From assembly GCA_015063845.1 (NCBI GenBank), contig SVTJ01000008.1:20739-84738 (forward strand): a stretch of 64,000 nt of DNA, in the 5' to 3' direction. A model generated the notes under the pieces. The model was given only the letters and a program-made list of their open reading frames with translations, was not told where the DNA came from and did no database searches. Origin of the DNA: Oscillospiraceae bacterium (GTDB lineage: Bacteria > Bacillota > Clostridia > Oscillospirales > CAG-272). Both the position numbers and the translations under genes were made by a program. This document shows, in pieces, positions 18,464 through 26,959 of this stretch. Position 1 is the stretch's first letter; each line of letters opens with the position of its first letter.

Positions 18464-18530
18464 AACAGTGTGTCCTTTCACCGCAAAGTCTAAAAAATGC
18501 GGATTTTGAAATAAAAATACTATAAAAACA

Positions 18531-18555
18531 AAAAAACCGGTTGAAAACCAGCTGA
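18531..18555 (-). terminator. riboswitch-controlled intrinsic terminator before dapA
   Basis: On the minus strand AGCTGGTT pairs with AACCGGTT (two G-U pairs), followed by a T-rich run (TTTTTTGTTTTTAT). It lies between the lysine aptamer and dapA, the expected place for a lysine-stabilised OFF switch. Confidence 0.8.
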
Positions 18556-18599
18556 AATTGTAATATAATATAAGCGTGAAAACTTATTATACAATAACA

Positions 18600-18762
18600 G
18601 ATAGCTCTCCATCAATAATGATGACAGTCCGCCAACTATGAATCGACAGACCAGTGTACCGCGCCGCCGCAACGAAGTACCTTCGGCATCGCACCCTCGC
18701 GAATATGACTTGAACGGTCACGGCGACCACGCCACATAGCGGTTGTGCAACGCACCTCTACC
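18600..18762 (-). ncRNA. lysine riboswitch (L box) aptamer
   Basis: Read on the minus strand, the 163-nt region has the ordered conserved blocks of the lysine aptamer: GGTAG closing P1, AGAGGTGCG, a GAGGGTGCGATGCCGAAGG block, CTGG, GGACTGTCA, and GGAGAGCTATC, whose CTATC closes P1 with GGTAG. The order and spacing match the well-known Bacillus subtilis lysC leader as I remember it. It sits between a strong promoter (18786-18814) and a terminator (18531-18555) upstream of dapA, which fits its known role. Exact ends are taken from the P1 pairing. Confidence 0.92.
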
Positions 18763-18785
18763 AAATTATATGTGTTTACTCAATA

Positions 18786-18814
18786 ATAATAGCATAACTT
18801 TTTATATATGTCAA
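18786..18814 (-). promoter_or_regulatory. promoter of the riboswitch-dapAB transcript
   Basis: On the minus strand TTGACA (18809-18814), a 17-bp spacer and TATTAT (18786-18791). Transcription would start around 18779, about 17 bases before the aptamer. Confidence 0.85.
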
Positions 18815-18820
18815 TAAGTT

Positions 18821-18849
18821 TTGACAATTTCTCGAAATATTTTTACACT
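18821..18849 (+). promoter_or_regulatory. possible queA promoter
   Basis: TTGACA (18821-18826), 17-bp spacer, TACACT (18844-18849). The predicted start would fall at about 18856, past the GGAG at 18851, leaving an almost leaderless message, so the true -10 may lie further upstream. It is back to back with the dapA promoter. Confidence 0.4.
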
Positions 18850-18861
18850 TGGAGATACCAA

Positions 18862-19932
18862 ATGATAGTTAATCAAAGAAGCCATACAGACCTGCTTACG
18901 TCCGATTTTTATTACGATCTTCCCGAAGAGCTTATTGCTCAGCACCCGAGCGCTGTTCGTGACCGCTCAAGACTTATGGTGCTTGACAGAAAGCAGAATA
19001 CCATAGACCACAAACACTTTTTCAATATAATCGACTATCTTAACCCCGAGGACGTGCTTGTCGTCAACGATTCAAAGGTCATACCCGCGAGACTTTACGG
19101 TCACGCAGAGGGCAGAGAAGAGGCGGCACTTGAGCTGTTGCTTTTGCGCCAGCGCGAGCTTGACACATGGGAAACGCTCGTTAAGCCCGGAAAAAGGGCA
19201 CGTATAGGCTCGAGAGCGGTGTTCGGAGGGGGAATGCTCGTTTGTGAGGTCAAGGACATCACGGAGGAAGGAAACCGCATCATACGCTTTGAATACGACC
19301 ACGACAAGTATAATAACGTGTATGAGATATTGCATCAGATAGGTCTTATGCCACTGCCGCCGTATATTACCGAGCAGCTCAAGGAGAACGACCGATATCA
19401 GACAGTCTACGCGCGCGAGGAGGGCTCGGCTGCCGCTCCCACGGCAGGACTTCATTTCACCCCAGAGCTTCTGGATAAGATAAAGGCAAAGGGTGTCGCG
19501 ATAGCTCCCGTAATGCTGCACGTAGGACTTGGAACCTTTAGACCTGTAAAGGCAGACAGGATAGAGGACCACGTTATGCACACTGAGTTTTTCAGCGTAT
19601 CCGAGGAGAGCGCGAGAATAATCAATGAGCGTAAGAGCAGGGGGGGCAGGCTCATATGCGTGGGTACGACCTCTTGCCGCACGATAGAGAGCGTAGCGCG
19701 CGAGGACGGCACCATCTCCGCAATGTCGGGAGACACGGGTATCTTTATTTATCCGGGATATAAATTTAAGGCAGTGGACGCGCTTATAACAAATTTCCAT
19801 CTGCCCGAGAGCACCTTGCTTATGCTTGTTTCCGCGTTTTACGACAAGGAACACGTAATGAGCGCATATAAAACAGCGGTTGAGGAAAAGTACAGATTTT
19901 TCTCATTCGGCGACGCGATGTTTATAGAATAA
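18862..19932 (+). CDS. queA: S-adenosylmethionine:tRNA ribosyltransferase-isomerase
   Basis: QueA transfers and isomerises the ribosyl part of SAM onto preQ1-modified tRNA to give epoxyqueuosine. The 356-residue protein shows the family blocks [14 protein letters not shown] near the N-terminus, [11 protein letters not shown] (about 70), APTAGLHFT (about 195), [10 protein letters not shown] and [19 protein letters not shown] at 18851 supports the ATG at 18862; an in-frame ATG at 18808 lies upstream of the promoter. The tgt and preQ1 synthesis genes are not in this window. Confidence 0.95.
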   Translation: MIVNQRSHTDLLTSDFYYDLPEELIAQHPSAVRDRSRLMVLDRKQNTIDHKHFFNIIDYLNPEDVLVVNDSKVIPARLYGHAEGREEAALELLLLRQRELDTWETLVKPGKRARIGSRAVFGGGMLVCEVKDITEEGNRIIRFEYDHDKYNNVYEILHQIGLMPLPPYITEQLKENDRYQTVYAREEGSAAAPTAGLHFTPELLDKIKAKGVAIAPVMLHVGLGTFRPVKADRIEDHVMHTEFFSVSEESARIINERKSRGGRLICVGTTSCRTIESVAREDGTISAMSGDTGIFIYPGYKFKAVDALITNFHLPESTLLMLVSAFYDKEHVMSAYKTAVEEKYRFFSFGDAMFIE

Positions 19933-19933
19933 A

Positions 19934-19972
19934 AGAAGCCCGAGCACAAATTGCTCGGGCTTCTTGATGTTT
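19934..19972. terminator. convergent terminator after queA
   Basis: AGAAGCCCGAGCA (19934-19946) pairs with TGCTCGGGCTTCT (19952-19964). It overlaps the 3' ends of queA and of the minus-strand peptide gene at 19972, so it can end both transcripts. Confidence 0.8.
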
Positions 19973-20106
19973 TATAGCAGATCGCTTATATCTATATTGT
20001 CCTCAAGGACGGTCTCGTTTATTGCGTTTATACTAAGTGACATGATATCCTCGGTCGAAAACTTAACGAATTCCGCCTGAGGCGTTTGATAATTTTTGTT
20101 GTTCAT
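19972..20106 (-). CDS. 44-residue peptide of unknown function
   Basis: A short minus-strand gene with ATG at 20106 and a well-placed AAGGAG about 8 bases upstream encodes MNNKNYQTPQAEFVKFSTED followed by 24 residues rich in I, N, D and S and ending ISDLL. It has no signal peptide, cysteine or transmembrane segment. It starts 11 bp after the stop of the GLUG/metallo-beta-lactamase gene, so both should be on one transcript. The motif xTPxxEfVKFSTEDI resembles tiny proteins I have seen beside secreted surface proteins in gut Clostridia, but I know no assigned function. It could be a peptide precursor or a small cytoplasmic partner. Confidence 0.65.
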   Translation of the reverse strand: MNNKNYQTPQAEFVKFSTEDIMSLSINAINETVLEDNIDISDLL

Positions 20107-20117
20107 ATTAAGTCTCC

Positions 20118-23100
20118 TTATTTAAAGTATATCGTTCGTGCGGTGGCGGAATCGCTTGCCAGGATGTTTTGTACGTTGAGCGTATTTATAAGATAATCGT
20201 TGACCTCATAAGTCGCTCTGCCCTTATAGGTGTGAGTTGTTTCTCCCGTGTCTGTCGTTAAGACGTAGGTGTGTCCGTTAAAGATCAAGTCCGATGTCGT
20301 CCAGAAAGCGAATTCGGGGTTTATGAGCTTGTAGAGCTCTTTCGTTGAGTTGTTTCGTCTTACGTATATACCGCTCTCAACGCTGATAGCGATACCGTGA
20401 TGCGATACCTGAACGTATTTTGCCTCGAGATATTCGCCGTATCTTGCGCACATCTCATTGCATGCCTCGGTAGTGGTGTCACCCAAAACAACAAAATTAT
20501 TGTTCTGAGAATCATTGCTGACGAGGTCTACCGTAAATACCATTGTCTGAACGTTACCGTTGCCGTTTTTGTTGTTAGTGCCACAGCCAGCTTCTGACTC
20601 TGCCTTTATGGTGTTGGGGAGATAGTCGGATACCGTGTAGAGTATCTCAACAGTAGTGTCAGCAAATGTGTATTTCTGACCCGAGAGGGGCTTATATACC
20701 GGGACGTTTGGATATCTGCTTGCAATGGTGCTTCTGACGCTTGATGTTGTAAATGTCTCAAATCTTGTTTGCTCAGCCGTATCGCAAGGGTTGAAAAGGA
20801 TCTTATTAAGCGTTATTGTTGTGTCCTTGTAGTATGTGTTTGCAAAGCCCTCGAAGGCTCCTGTGTGGTCGCCGTGACCGTGCGTAAGAATCCAGCCTGC
20901 AATAACTATCTTATTGGGGTCTGGCGCGTTAGCCTTCAGAAAATCGTATATATTTTTGACGTTGGCAGTGGTGTTGTTTCCGCCGTCGATTATCAAAAAT
21001 CTACCGTCGCTCAAGCGGATGATATATCCCATACCGCCGTCGTACACGTCTACCTTTTCGCCGTCAATTAATGCGGGATTATCCGTCTTGACAAGAGCTG
21101 ACAGCTGATGAAGTATAACGTCGTATTTTGTCTGGGACGAAATGGTGTCCACAAAGGGAATAAGGTCGGTTTTTGCGGTGACTATGCGTAGCTCTTCGGA
21201 GTATTCTACCCAATATGCGTGCGCCATCATTCCCGTGGCGCTGTTGTAGTAGGTTTTAAAGACGTTGTTGTTTGCTACGTTTTCGGAGCGAAGGGTATAT
21301 CCCTGCGCCTCGAGATTTTGGCATATTTTGTTGTAGGCGTATTGGGTCACACCCTTATAAAGCTTCATAGTATGACCGTCGTCCAGGTCGTATTGACCTA
21401 CGTAGTGTACACCTGCGATGTACTTCGCAAAGTCTTGCGTTTTGTCTATATAAGCGGAATAGTCGAGCGAGTACTCGTTGTCGTCAAAATTGTTTATAAC
21501 GAGTGTTATGAACTTATATCCGTCAGGCGCATAGAGAGTGCCGTCGGGCTCCTTTATCGCGTCGTATGCTTTCTTGACGGGTACGGTAGTGGTTTTGCTT
21601 CCGAGAGTTACGATAAAGCCTGCTTCCTCTGCATTTTCATCAATTGCGGCAATCAAGCGAAGACTGTACGTTCCGTTAGCATTGCGCGTCATCTTCTCCT
21701 GTGTTCCGACAGTCACGACGTCGCCAAGTCCGTTGAAGCAGCTGATGCCTCCTTTAGCCGCCAAATAGAAGAATTCTGCCTTACTCAGGGAAGTGAAGCG
21801 AGTGTCGTTCATACCGAAATGCTCCGAATACATTCCGAAATATGCGTCCTTGCCTCCGTAAGCGATGACGCAGTAATTGGTGATATCGGTAGCGGGGACC
21901 TGCTCTCCGTTTTCATCCGTCTCAACTTCTTTAGACCATATTTTTCCTCCCGTTAGCGGAACGTCGGTAAGGACAAAATTGTTTGTAAAAGAGGTTCTTG
22001 AATAAGCGTTTGTAGTAGCTCTTGAAACGAAATGGGAGATGAAAACACTTTTCAGATCGGTGATCGTTGCGGTGATAGGACCTGCGTTATAGCAGCCGTC
22101 AAAGCTTACGTAGCTGTCGTTCATATGTCCAATAAATCCGCCGATGCTCTTTTTTGCCGTTATGCTTGTAAGGTTTGCGCAATTTGTGAAGGTGGTACGT
22201 GTCGGCTCAGAGCCATCTGTAGGCTCGGGAACTGCGAGAATTCCAATAAATCCTCCGATGTTTTCGCCGCTGCTTGAGCCGTTTATCACTCCCTTTGATA
22301 CACAGTCTTCAAAGGTTGTTGCCACTTGTGATTTTCCTATAAATCCGCCTATTCCCTGATTGAAGGTGGTGGAGCTTATATTTACGTTTGCCGTGCATGA
22401 GGAGAACTCATTCGCGGAATAGGAAAGACCGATAAATCCGCCGAGGTTTGACAACGTGCCCGTCGGAACGAACGTAGCTGTCGCGCTGCACCCCTCATAT
22501 TTTGCAGGGTTCGGGTCGTATCCGACAAATCCTCCGACGTTTGATGAGGTCGTATTGACAGTTAAGTTGGTGGAACAGTTTTTAAATGTTATGGAGTGCG
22601 TGGCATTTGAAATATATCCTGCAAAACCGCCTGCTTTTGCGCTTGTTGTTATAGTGCCGACGACGTGACAGTTTTCAAATAAAACGTCACCTGCCGCCGC
22701 TTGCACGCGATAAGCAAAAATACCGGAATTGGCTGTTGTAAAATCGGCTGTTACGTCCGCAAGCGTAAGATTTTTGATGGTCGTAGTGTTTACAAGGTCG
22801 AAAAATCCAAGACAGTTTTTTAATTTGAAATTGCTTATAACGTGACCGCCTCCGTCAAGCTCGCTCTTAAAGTGGTTTTGCGTCTTTCCGATAGATTCGG
22901 TCCATTCATATCCACCGAGGTCAATATCCTCTGTGATGATAAAATACTTTTTAGCGCCTGATGCCGAGTTTATATAATCTCTAAAATACAAGAGCTCTTC
23001 GGCAGTTGATATCTCCCAAGGCTTACTCTTTGTACCGCTTCCTTTTGCAAAGCCCGAAGCGGATGTCAGAGCGCCTGCCGACGTTATCGGCGCGATCATT

Positions 23101-23162
23101 AAAGTGCCCGTTATCATAACGAGCGCAATGAAGAATGAAATTGAACGAAGCATCTTTTTCAT
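20118..23162 (-). CDS. secreted GLUG-repeat protein with a C-terminal ComEC-like metallo-beta-lactamase domain
   Basis: The 1014-residue protein starts at 23162 (AAGGA 8 bases upstream). A signal peptide covers residues 1-33. From about 50 to 390 there is a right-handed repeat region with six GGFxGx motifs (GGFAGY, GGFVGY, GGFIGL, GGFIGK, GGFIGI, GGFIGH), the GLUG pattern found in surface proteins. Residues 390-690 are beta-rich and unassigned. Residues 690-990 are a metallo-beta-lactamase fold: DGGNNT, LTHGHGDHTG (about 758), VLGDTT and VSHHG, the set seen in the ComEC nuclease-type domain. It may be an extracellular phosphodiesterase or nuclease displayed on a surface scaffold. Substrate is unknown; no wall anchor is visible. 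Confidence 0.8.
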   Translation of the reverse strand: MKKMLRSISFFIALVMITGTLMIAPITSAGALTSASGFAKGSGTKSKPWEISTAEELLYFRDYINSASGAKKYFIITEDIDLGGYEWTESIGKTQNHFKSELDGGGHVISNFKLKNCLGFFDLVNTTTIKNLTLADVTADFTTANSGIFAYRVQAAAGDVLFENCHVVGTITTSAKAGGFAGYISNATHSITFKNCSTNLTVNTTSSNVGGFVGYDPNPAKYEGCSATATFVPTGTLSNLGGFIGLSYSANEFSSCTANVNISSTTFNQGIGGFIGKSQVATTFEDCVSKGVINGSSSGENIGGFIGILAVPEPTDGSEPTRTTFTNCANLTSITAKKSIGGFIGHMNDSYVSFDGCYNAGPITATITDLKSVFISHFVSRATTNAYSRTSFTNNFVLTDVPLTGGKIWSKEVETDENGEQVPATDITNYCVIAYGGKDAYFGMYSEHFGMNDTRFTSLSKAEFFYLAAKGGISCFNGLGDVVTVGTQEKMTRNANGTYSLRLIAAIDENAEEAGFIVTLGSKTTTVPVKKAYDAIKEPDGTLYAPDGYKFITLVINNFDDNEYSLDYSAYIDKTQDFAKYIAGVHYVGQYDLDDGHTMKLYKGVTQYAYNKICQNLEAQGYTLRSENVANNNVFKTYYNSATGMMAHAYWVEYSEELRIVTAKTDLIPFVDTISSQTKYDVILHQLSALVKTDNPALIDGEKVDVYDGGMGYIIRLSDGRFLIIDGGNNTTANVKNIYDFLKANAPDPNKIVIAGWILTHGHGDHTGAFEGFANTYYKDTTITLNKILFNPCDTAEQTRFETFTTSSVRSTIASRYPNVPVYKPLSGQKYTFADTTVEILYTVSDYLPNTIKAESEAGCGTNNKNGNGNVQTMVFTVDLVSNDSQNNNFVVLGDTTTEACNEMCARYGEYLEAKYVQVSHHGIAISVESGIYVRRNNSTKELYKLINPEFAFWTTSDLIFNGHTYVLTTDTGETTHTYKGRATYEVNDYLINTLNVQNILASDSATARTIYFK

Positions 23163-23199
23163 AAGCAACATCCTTGCAACAAAAAATAATATTAAGAAG

Positions 23200-23228
23200 A
23201 TTATACCATAGGTAATACTTGATGTCAA
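23200..23228 (-). promoter_or_regulatory. promoter of the GLUG-MBL / small-peptide unit
   Basis: On the minus strand TTGACA (23223-23228), 17-bp spacer and TATAAT (23200-23205): a consensus promoter 38 bases before the start codon. Confidence 0.9.
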
Positions 23229-23280
23229 TGCTTTTTTGCTTGCGAACACCGATGAAAAGCTTTTTGTTTATCCTTTGTCG

Positions 23281-23310
23281 TTGACAAAAAGCGTGCGCTC
23301 GTGGTATAAT
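23281..23310 (+). promoter_or_regulatory. miaA promoter
   Basis: TTGACA (23281-23286), 18-bp spacer and TATAAT (23305-23310), about 48 bases before the miaA start. Confidence 0.85.
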
Positions 23311-23358
23311 ATTTTATATGTGATATATAAATAAATTTTAACTTGGTAAAGGGTTTTT

Positions 23359-24309
23359 ATGGCTGATAAAATCAAAATATTTGCCGTGGTCGGACCGACT
23401 GCGAGCGGCAAAAGCGCGCTTGCTTTGAGGTTTGCCGAGCGTTATGGCGGAGAGCTTATCTCCTGCGACTCTATGCAGGTATACCGCCGTATGGATATCG
23501 GCACAGCGAAGCCAACGGCAAAGGAGCAGGCAACTGTAAAACATCATATGATAGACATCGTCGAGCCGACTGAGAGCTTTTCTTGCGCAGATTATGTGTC
23601 TCTTGCCGATAGAGCAATAAGAGACGTGCACGCAAGAGGCAAGCTGCCTATCGTGTGCGGCGGCACGGGGCTTTATCTGGACGCGCTTATAAGAGGTCAG
23701 GACTTTACGCCCGCGATAGCGGACGACACGCTGAGAGCGGAGCTTTTGGAGTTTGCCCGAGTGCGCGGAGCGCAGGCGCTGCACGACGAGCTTTTGCGTG
23801 TTGATCCGCAAAGCGCCGAGGCGATACACCCGAACAACGTAAAGAGAGTAGCGAGAGCGCTCGAGATATATAGACTTTCGGGAGTGACAAAGACCGAGAT
23901 AGACAGACGCTCACAAATAGGCGAGCCGCGTTTTGACGCACGTGTGATGGGGCTTCATTATTCGGATAGGGAAGAGCTTTACCGACGTATCGACACAAGG
24001 GTCGACCAAATGCTTTCCGATGGACTTGAGGCGGAGACGAGAGCGTTGCGCGACGAGGGAGTGTTTGAGAAAAACACAACGGCAGCTCAGGCGATAGGAT
24101 ATAAGGAGCTGCTTGGATATATCGAGGGTAGAGATACCCTGGATAGAGCCGTGGAAACACTCAAAATGGCTACGAGACGCTACGCAAAAAGACAGGTGAC
24201 GTGGTTCTCGGGTAAGGATTACGTTACAAACGTGGACGTTTGCTCAAAGGACGGCAAAAAAACTTTTGAAGAGATTGTAAATATTGCGTCGGAGCTCTTT
24301 TTTAATTAA
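23359..24309 (+). CDS. miaA: tRNA dimethylallyltransferase
   Basis: MiaA adds a dimethylallyl group to A37 of tRNAs that read UNN codons. The 316-residue protein has the P-loop GPTASGKSAL near residue 11, the substrate motif SCDSMQVYRRMDIGTAKPT, HHMIDIVEP, VCGGTGLYLDAL, and the C-terminal RRYAKRQVTWF. AAAGGG precedes the ATG. It is transcribed from its own promoter, divergently from the GLUG-MBL gene, and is followed by an 88-bp gap before the next gene. Confidence 0.95.
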   Translation: MADKIKIFAVVGPTASGKSALALRFAERYGGELISCDSMQVYRRMDIGTAKPTAKEQATVKHHMIDIVEPTESFSCADYVSLADRAIRDVHARGKLPIVCGGTGLYLDALIRGQDFTPAIADDTLRAELLEFARVRGAQALHDELLRVDPQSAEAIHPNNVKRVARALEIYRLSGVTKTEIDRRSQIGEPRFDARVMGLHYSDREELYRRIDTRVDQMLSDGLEAETRALRDEGVFEKNTTAAQAIGYKELLGYIEGRDTLDRAVETLKMATRRYAKRQVTWFSGKDYVTNVDVCSKDGKKTFEEIVNIASELFFN

Positions 24310-24397
24310 AGGATTTATGGTACAATATATATAGTATGAATATATACGGTATTATCTATATGTAGTTGTCGAGGGATAGCAAAAAAAGGAGAGGTTT

Positions 24398-25633
24398 ATG
24401 ATAAAAAGCTCGAAAAGCGGAGGAACGATGCAGCGCATAGCCGCGCTTTTGCTCGGTATAGCCGCGCTTGTTTATGCCATATATCATATTGCCAGCCTCT
24501 TCGGTGAGGAGATCACCACGGTAGCCTCGGGAATTACGAGCGAGACTACCGTCGTAGACACTACGGGGTACGTGTTCAGAGACGAAAAGCTTTTGTATTC
24601 AAGCAACAGCGGCGTTGCAAACTATACCGTGAGTGACGGCGCTCGCGTTTCCAAGGGAGACGAGATAGCGGCGGTGCACGAGAGCGGAGCATCGACCTCA
24701 AAGACCTTGCTCAGAGTTTTGGACAGCAAAATTTCAGTGCTTCAGAGGAGTACCGAGGCAGACCTTACTCTCGCGGATCTACCCGAGGTCAATGAAGAGA
24801 TATCCGATTCGTATTACGCTCTCACAAAGATGCTTGCGGACGGCGATACGGGAAGTATAGCAAAGCAGGCGGACAAGCTTCTTTTGTCTATGAATAAGCA
24901 CAGTCTGCTGACAGATGAGGACTCGCCCGTGGACGATACGCTCAGCGTTTTGACAAAACATCGAGACGATATTCTCAGAAATGGCGGAGAGGTCATAGTC
25001 GAGACCACTGATGAGAGCGGATATTTTTATTCGTATACCGATGGATACGAGGAGTATTTCAATGTTTTGGCGGCAGACGGGATAACCGAGAAGAGCTATT
25101 ATGAGCTTATCTCTATGGAAGCGCCGCAGATTGCGGGAAACGTGTACGGAAAGCTCAGCGACAGCTCGGAATGGAGATTTGTCGTCAACGTATCCGCGCT
25201 CGAAAAGAATTATTTCAAGGTGGGGGAGAGCTATGAGCTCAAATTCACCGAGAACGGAAACACGGTCATACCTATGACGCTCCAGTCGGAGGTCGTGGAT
25301 AAGCAGGGAGGCGGAAAGATACTCGTATTTTTCGCAAACCGACTGCCCGAGGGCTTTGTGTTTAACAGATGTCAGTCGGTAAGCATCGAGGTAAGCTCGA
25401 TAAGCGGAATATACGTGCCGAGAAGCGCAGTACATACGAGTGGCGGAAATTATAACGTATACATTCTCAAGGGAAGCGTCGTGTCATACAGACGCATTGA
25501 GATAATATACGAGGGAAGAGACTATTATCTTGTGTCCGAAACTCCAAGCGACAATTCGGCGGAATATCTTGGAACAAATGAGCTGATAATAGTCAATGGA
25601 AGCAATCTTTTTGACGGAAGGATATTGGATTAG
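24398..25633 (+). CDS. HlyD/membrane-fusion-like single-pass membrane protein
   Basis: The 411-residue protein has a short basic N-terminus, one membrane helix at about 13-35 (IAALLLGIAALVYAIYHIASLF) and a long extracellular part. Residues 50-105 resemble a lipoyl/biotinyl-like half-motif (GYVFRDEKLL, VSDGARVSKGDEIAAVHE), and residues 250-400 a beta-barrel plus membrane-proximal domain (SIEVSSISGIYVPRSAVH), as in HlyD-type adaptors. No partner transporter is adjacent. It lies directly before yggS and sepF, where clostridial genomes often carry such a protein, so a link to cell division or the envelope is possible. Role unknown. Confidence 0.7.
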   Translation: MIKSSKSGGTMQRIAALLLGIAALVYAIYHIASLFGEEITTVASGITSETTVVDTTGYVFRDEKLLYSSNSGVANYTVSDGARVSKGDEIAAVHESGASTSKTLLRVLDSKISVLQRSTEADLTLADLPEVNEEISDSYYALTKMLADGDTGSIAKQADKLLLSMNKHSLLTDEDSPVDDTLSVLTKHRDDILRNGGEVIVETTDESGYFYSYTDGYEEYFNVLAADGITEKSYYELISMEAPQIAGNVYGKLSDSSEWRFVVNVSALEKNYFKVGESYELKFTENGNTVIPMTLQSEVVDKQGGGKILVFFANRLPEGFVFNRCQSVSIEVSSISGIYVPRSAVHTSGGNYNVYILKGSVVSYRRIEIIYEGRDYYLVSETPSDNSAEYLGTNELIIVNGSNLFDGRILD

Positions 25634-25635
25634 CT

Positions 25636-26328
25636 ATGGATTACGGATATCTTGACAGAAACGTAGCGCAGGTGAGAGAGAGAATAAAGGCGGCGGAAGC
25701 ATCCGTCGGCAGAAGCACTCCCGTCACTATGGTGGCTGCGGTCAAATATGCCGATATAGGCGAGATAAATTATTTACATGACGTGCTGGGTGTCAACGAT
25801 ATCGGCGAGAACCGCGTTCAGCAGCTGCTCGAGCATTACGAGGGCTTGAACGATAAGAATATCAATCTTCACTTCATTGGCACGCTTCAGACCAACAAGG
25901 TAAAATACATCGCGGATAAAGTGTGTATGATACATTCGGTGGACAGCGTAAAGCTTGCGAAGGAGATAGACAAGCAAGCGAAAAAGTGCGGCAGAGTAAT
26001 GGATATCCTCGTTGAGATAAACAGCGGAGAGGAAGAGAGCAAGAGCGGAGTTTTGCCGAGTGAGGCGGAGGCTCTTTGTATGGAAATATCGGTGCTTGAA
26101 AATATCAGGCTGCGCGGATTTATGACTATGGCGCCAAGATGCGACAAAAAGCAAGATTATTTGAATTTTTTTGGACAAACTTATGCCCAAGTGCTTGACA
26201 TTTGGACAAAAAAATTGCATAATATAGATGTACCCATTATTTCTATGGGAATGAGCGAAAGCTTTGAGGAGGCGATAGCCTCAGGTGCCGATACGGTAAG
26301 GATCGGCAGATGCCTTTTTGTAAAGTAA
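25636..26328 (+). CDS. YggS-family PLP homeostasis protein
   Basis: These proteins bind pyridoxal phosphate in an alanine-racemase-like TIM barrel and balance free PLP and amino-acid pools. The 230-residue sequence shows VAAVKYADIGEI (PLP lysine K38), GENRVQQLLEHYE, HFIGTLQTNKVKY and MSESFEEAIASGADTVRIGRCLF. It starts 2 bp after the preceding stop and sits just before sepF, the conserved position of ylmE in the ylm division cluster of Bacillota. Confidence 0.93.
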   Translation: MDYGYLDRNVAQVRERIKAAEASVGRSTPVTMVAAVKYADIGEINYLHDVLGVNDIGENRVQQLLEHYEGLNDKNINLHFIGTLQTNKVKYIADKVCMIHSVDSVKLAKEIDKQAKKCGRVMDILVEINSGEEESKSGVLPSEAEALCMEISVLENIRLRGFMTMAPRCDKKQDYLNFFGQTYAQVLDIWTKKLHNIDVPIISMGMSESFEEAIASGADTVRIGRCLFVK

Positions 26329-26363
26329 AAATTAAAAATACATATAATTTTTGGAGGATAATT

Positions 26364-26801
26364 ATGGGACTGTTGAAATTTACCAGAAAGCAGAATGACA
26401 ACTACGGAGATTTTACGGGTGACGATGAGTACTACGGCGGCGGATTTGACGGCGTAGACGCAGACGACGCGAACGAGGGTGCTTTTGAGGAAGAAGTTGC
26501 CGCTCCCGCACCTGCAGATGCAGCTGCATTTGCTCCCGCTACTGTAGCTCTTAAGATAGTTAACCCCAAGGGCTATGAGGAGGCTGCTGAGATCGCAGAC
26601 TTCCTTATGAACGGAAACACCGTTCTTCTCAACATAGAGGGAATGGCACGCGAGAACGCTATTCGCCTTCTCGACTATCTTGCAGGCGCAACTCACGCTG
26701 TTGGCGGACTTATGACAAAGGTTGGCAGAACAACTATCGTCGTAGCTCCCAAGAACGTTGACGTAAGCAGCATAGAAGCAATGGTAGGCGGAGCTAACTG
26801 A
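26364..26801 (+). CDS. sepF: cell division protein SepF
   Basis: SepF anchors and bundles FtsZ at the membrane. The 145-residue protein has the N-terminal amphipathic MGLLKFTR membrane-targeting segment, a low-complexity acidic/alanine linker to about residue 70, and the SepF core (VALKIVNPKGYEEAAEIADFL, MARENAIRLLDYLAGATHA, IVVAPKNVDVS). TTGGAGGA supports the ATG at 26364. It is followed by a hairpin at 26818, which may lower expression of the genes downstream relative to sepF. Confidence 0.95.
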   Translation: MGLLKFTRKQNDNYGDFTGDDEYYGGGFDGVDADDANEGAFEEEVAAPAPADAAAFAPATVALKIVNPKGYEEAAEIADFLMNGNTVLLNIEGMARENAIRLLDYLAGATHAVGGLMTKVGRTTIVVAPKNVDVSSIEAMVGGAN

Positions 26802-26817
26802 GCTCTGTGAACAATAA

Positions 26818-26849
26818 CCGTTCGTGCCCGTGACGGCGGGCACGAACGG
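26818..26849 (+). terminator. hairpin after sepF (possible attenuator)
   Basis: CCGTTCGTGCCCG (26818-26830) pairs perfectly with CGGGCACGAACGG (26837-26849). The tail AGAAACTCTTT is only moderately T-rich, so termination may be partial. Confidence 0.6.
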
Positions 26850-26861
26850 AGAAACTCTTTA

Positions 26862-26936
26862 ATTCCGACTGCGCCGTATTGCGCCTCGGGGCACTTTTTT
26901 GCGCCCATGCGAGGAGAGAGTGCGGAACGTCGGAAT
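26862..26936 (+). other. candidate structured RNA between sepF and yggT
   Basis: ATTCCGAC (26862-26869) pairs with GTCGGAAT (26929-26936), and inside it CCTCG (26884-26888) pairs with CGAGG (26910-26914) and GGGC (26889-26892) with GCCC (26903-26906). The nested structure ends 9 bases before the GAGAGGAGGG ribosome-binding site of yggT. It matches no riboswitch I know. Confidence 0.4.
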
Positions 26937-26959
26937 ATTTTTATGAGAGGAGGGTAGTG

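Noticed and set aside
20118..23162. GGFxG repeats considered as a CRISPR-like or DNA tandem repeat
   Set aside because: The repetition is at protein level with irregular spacing and diverged codons; it is a GLUG-type domain.
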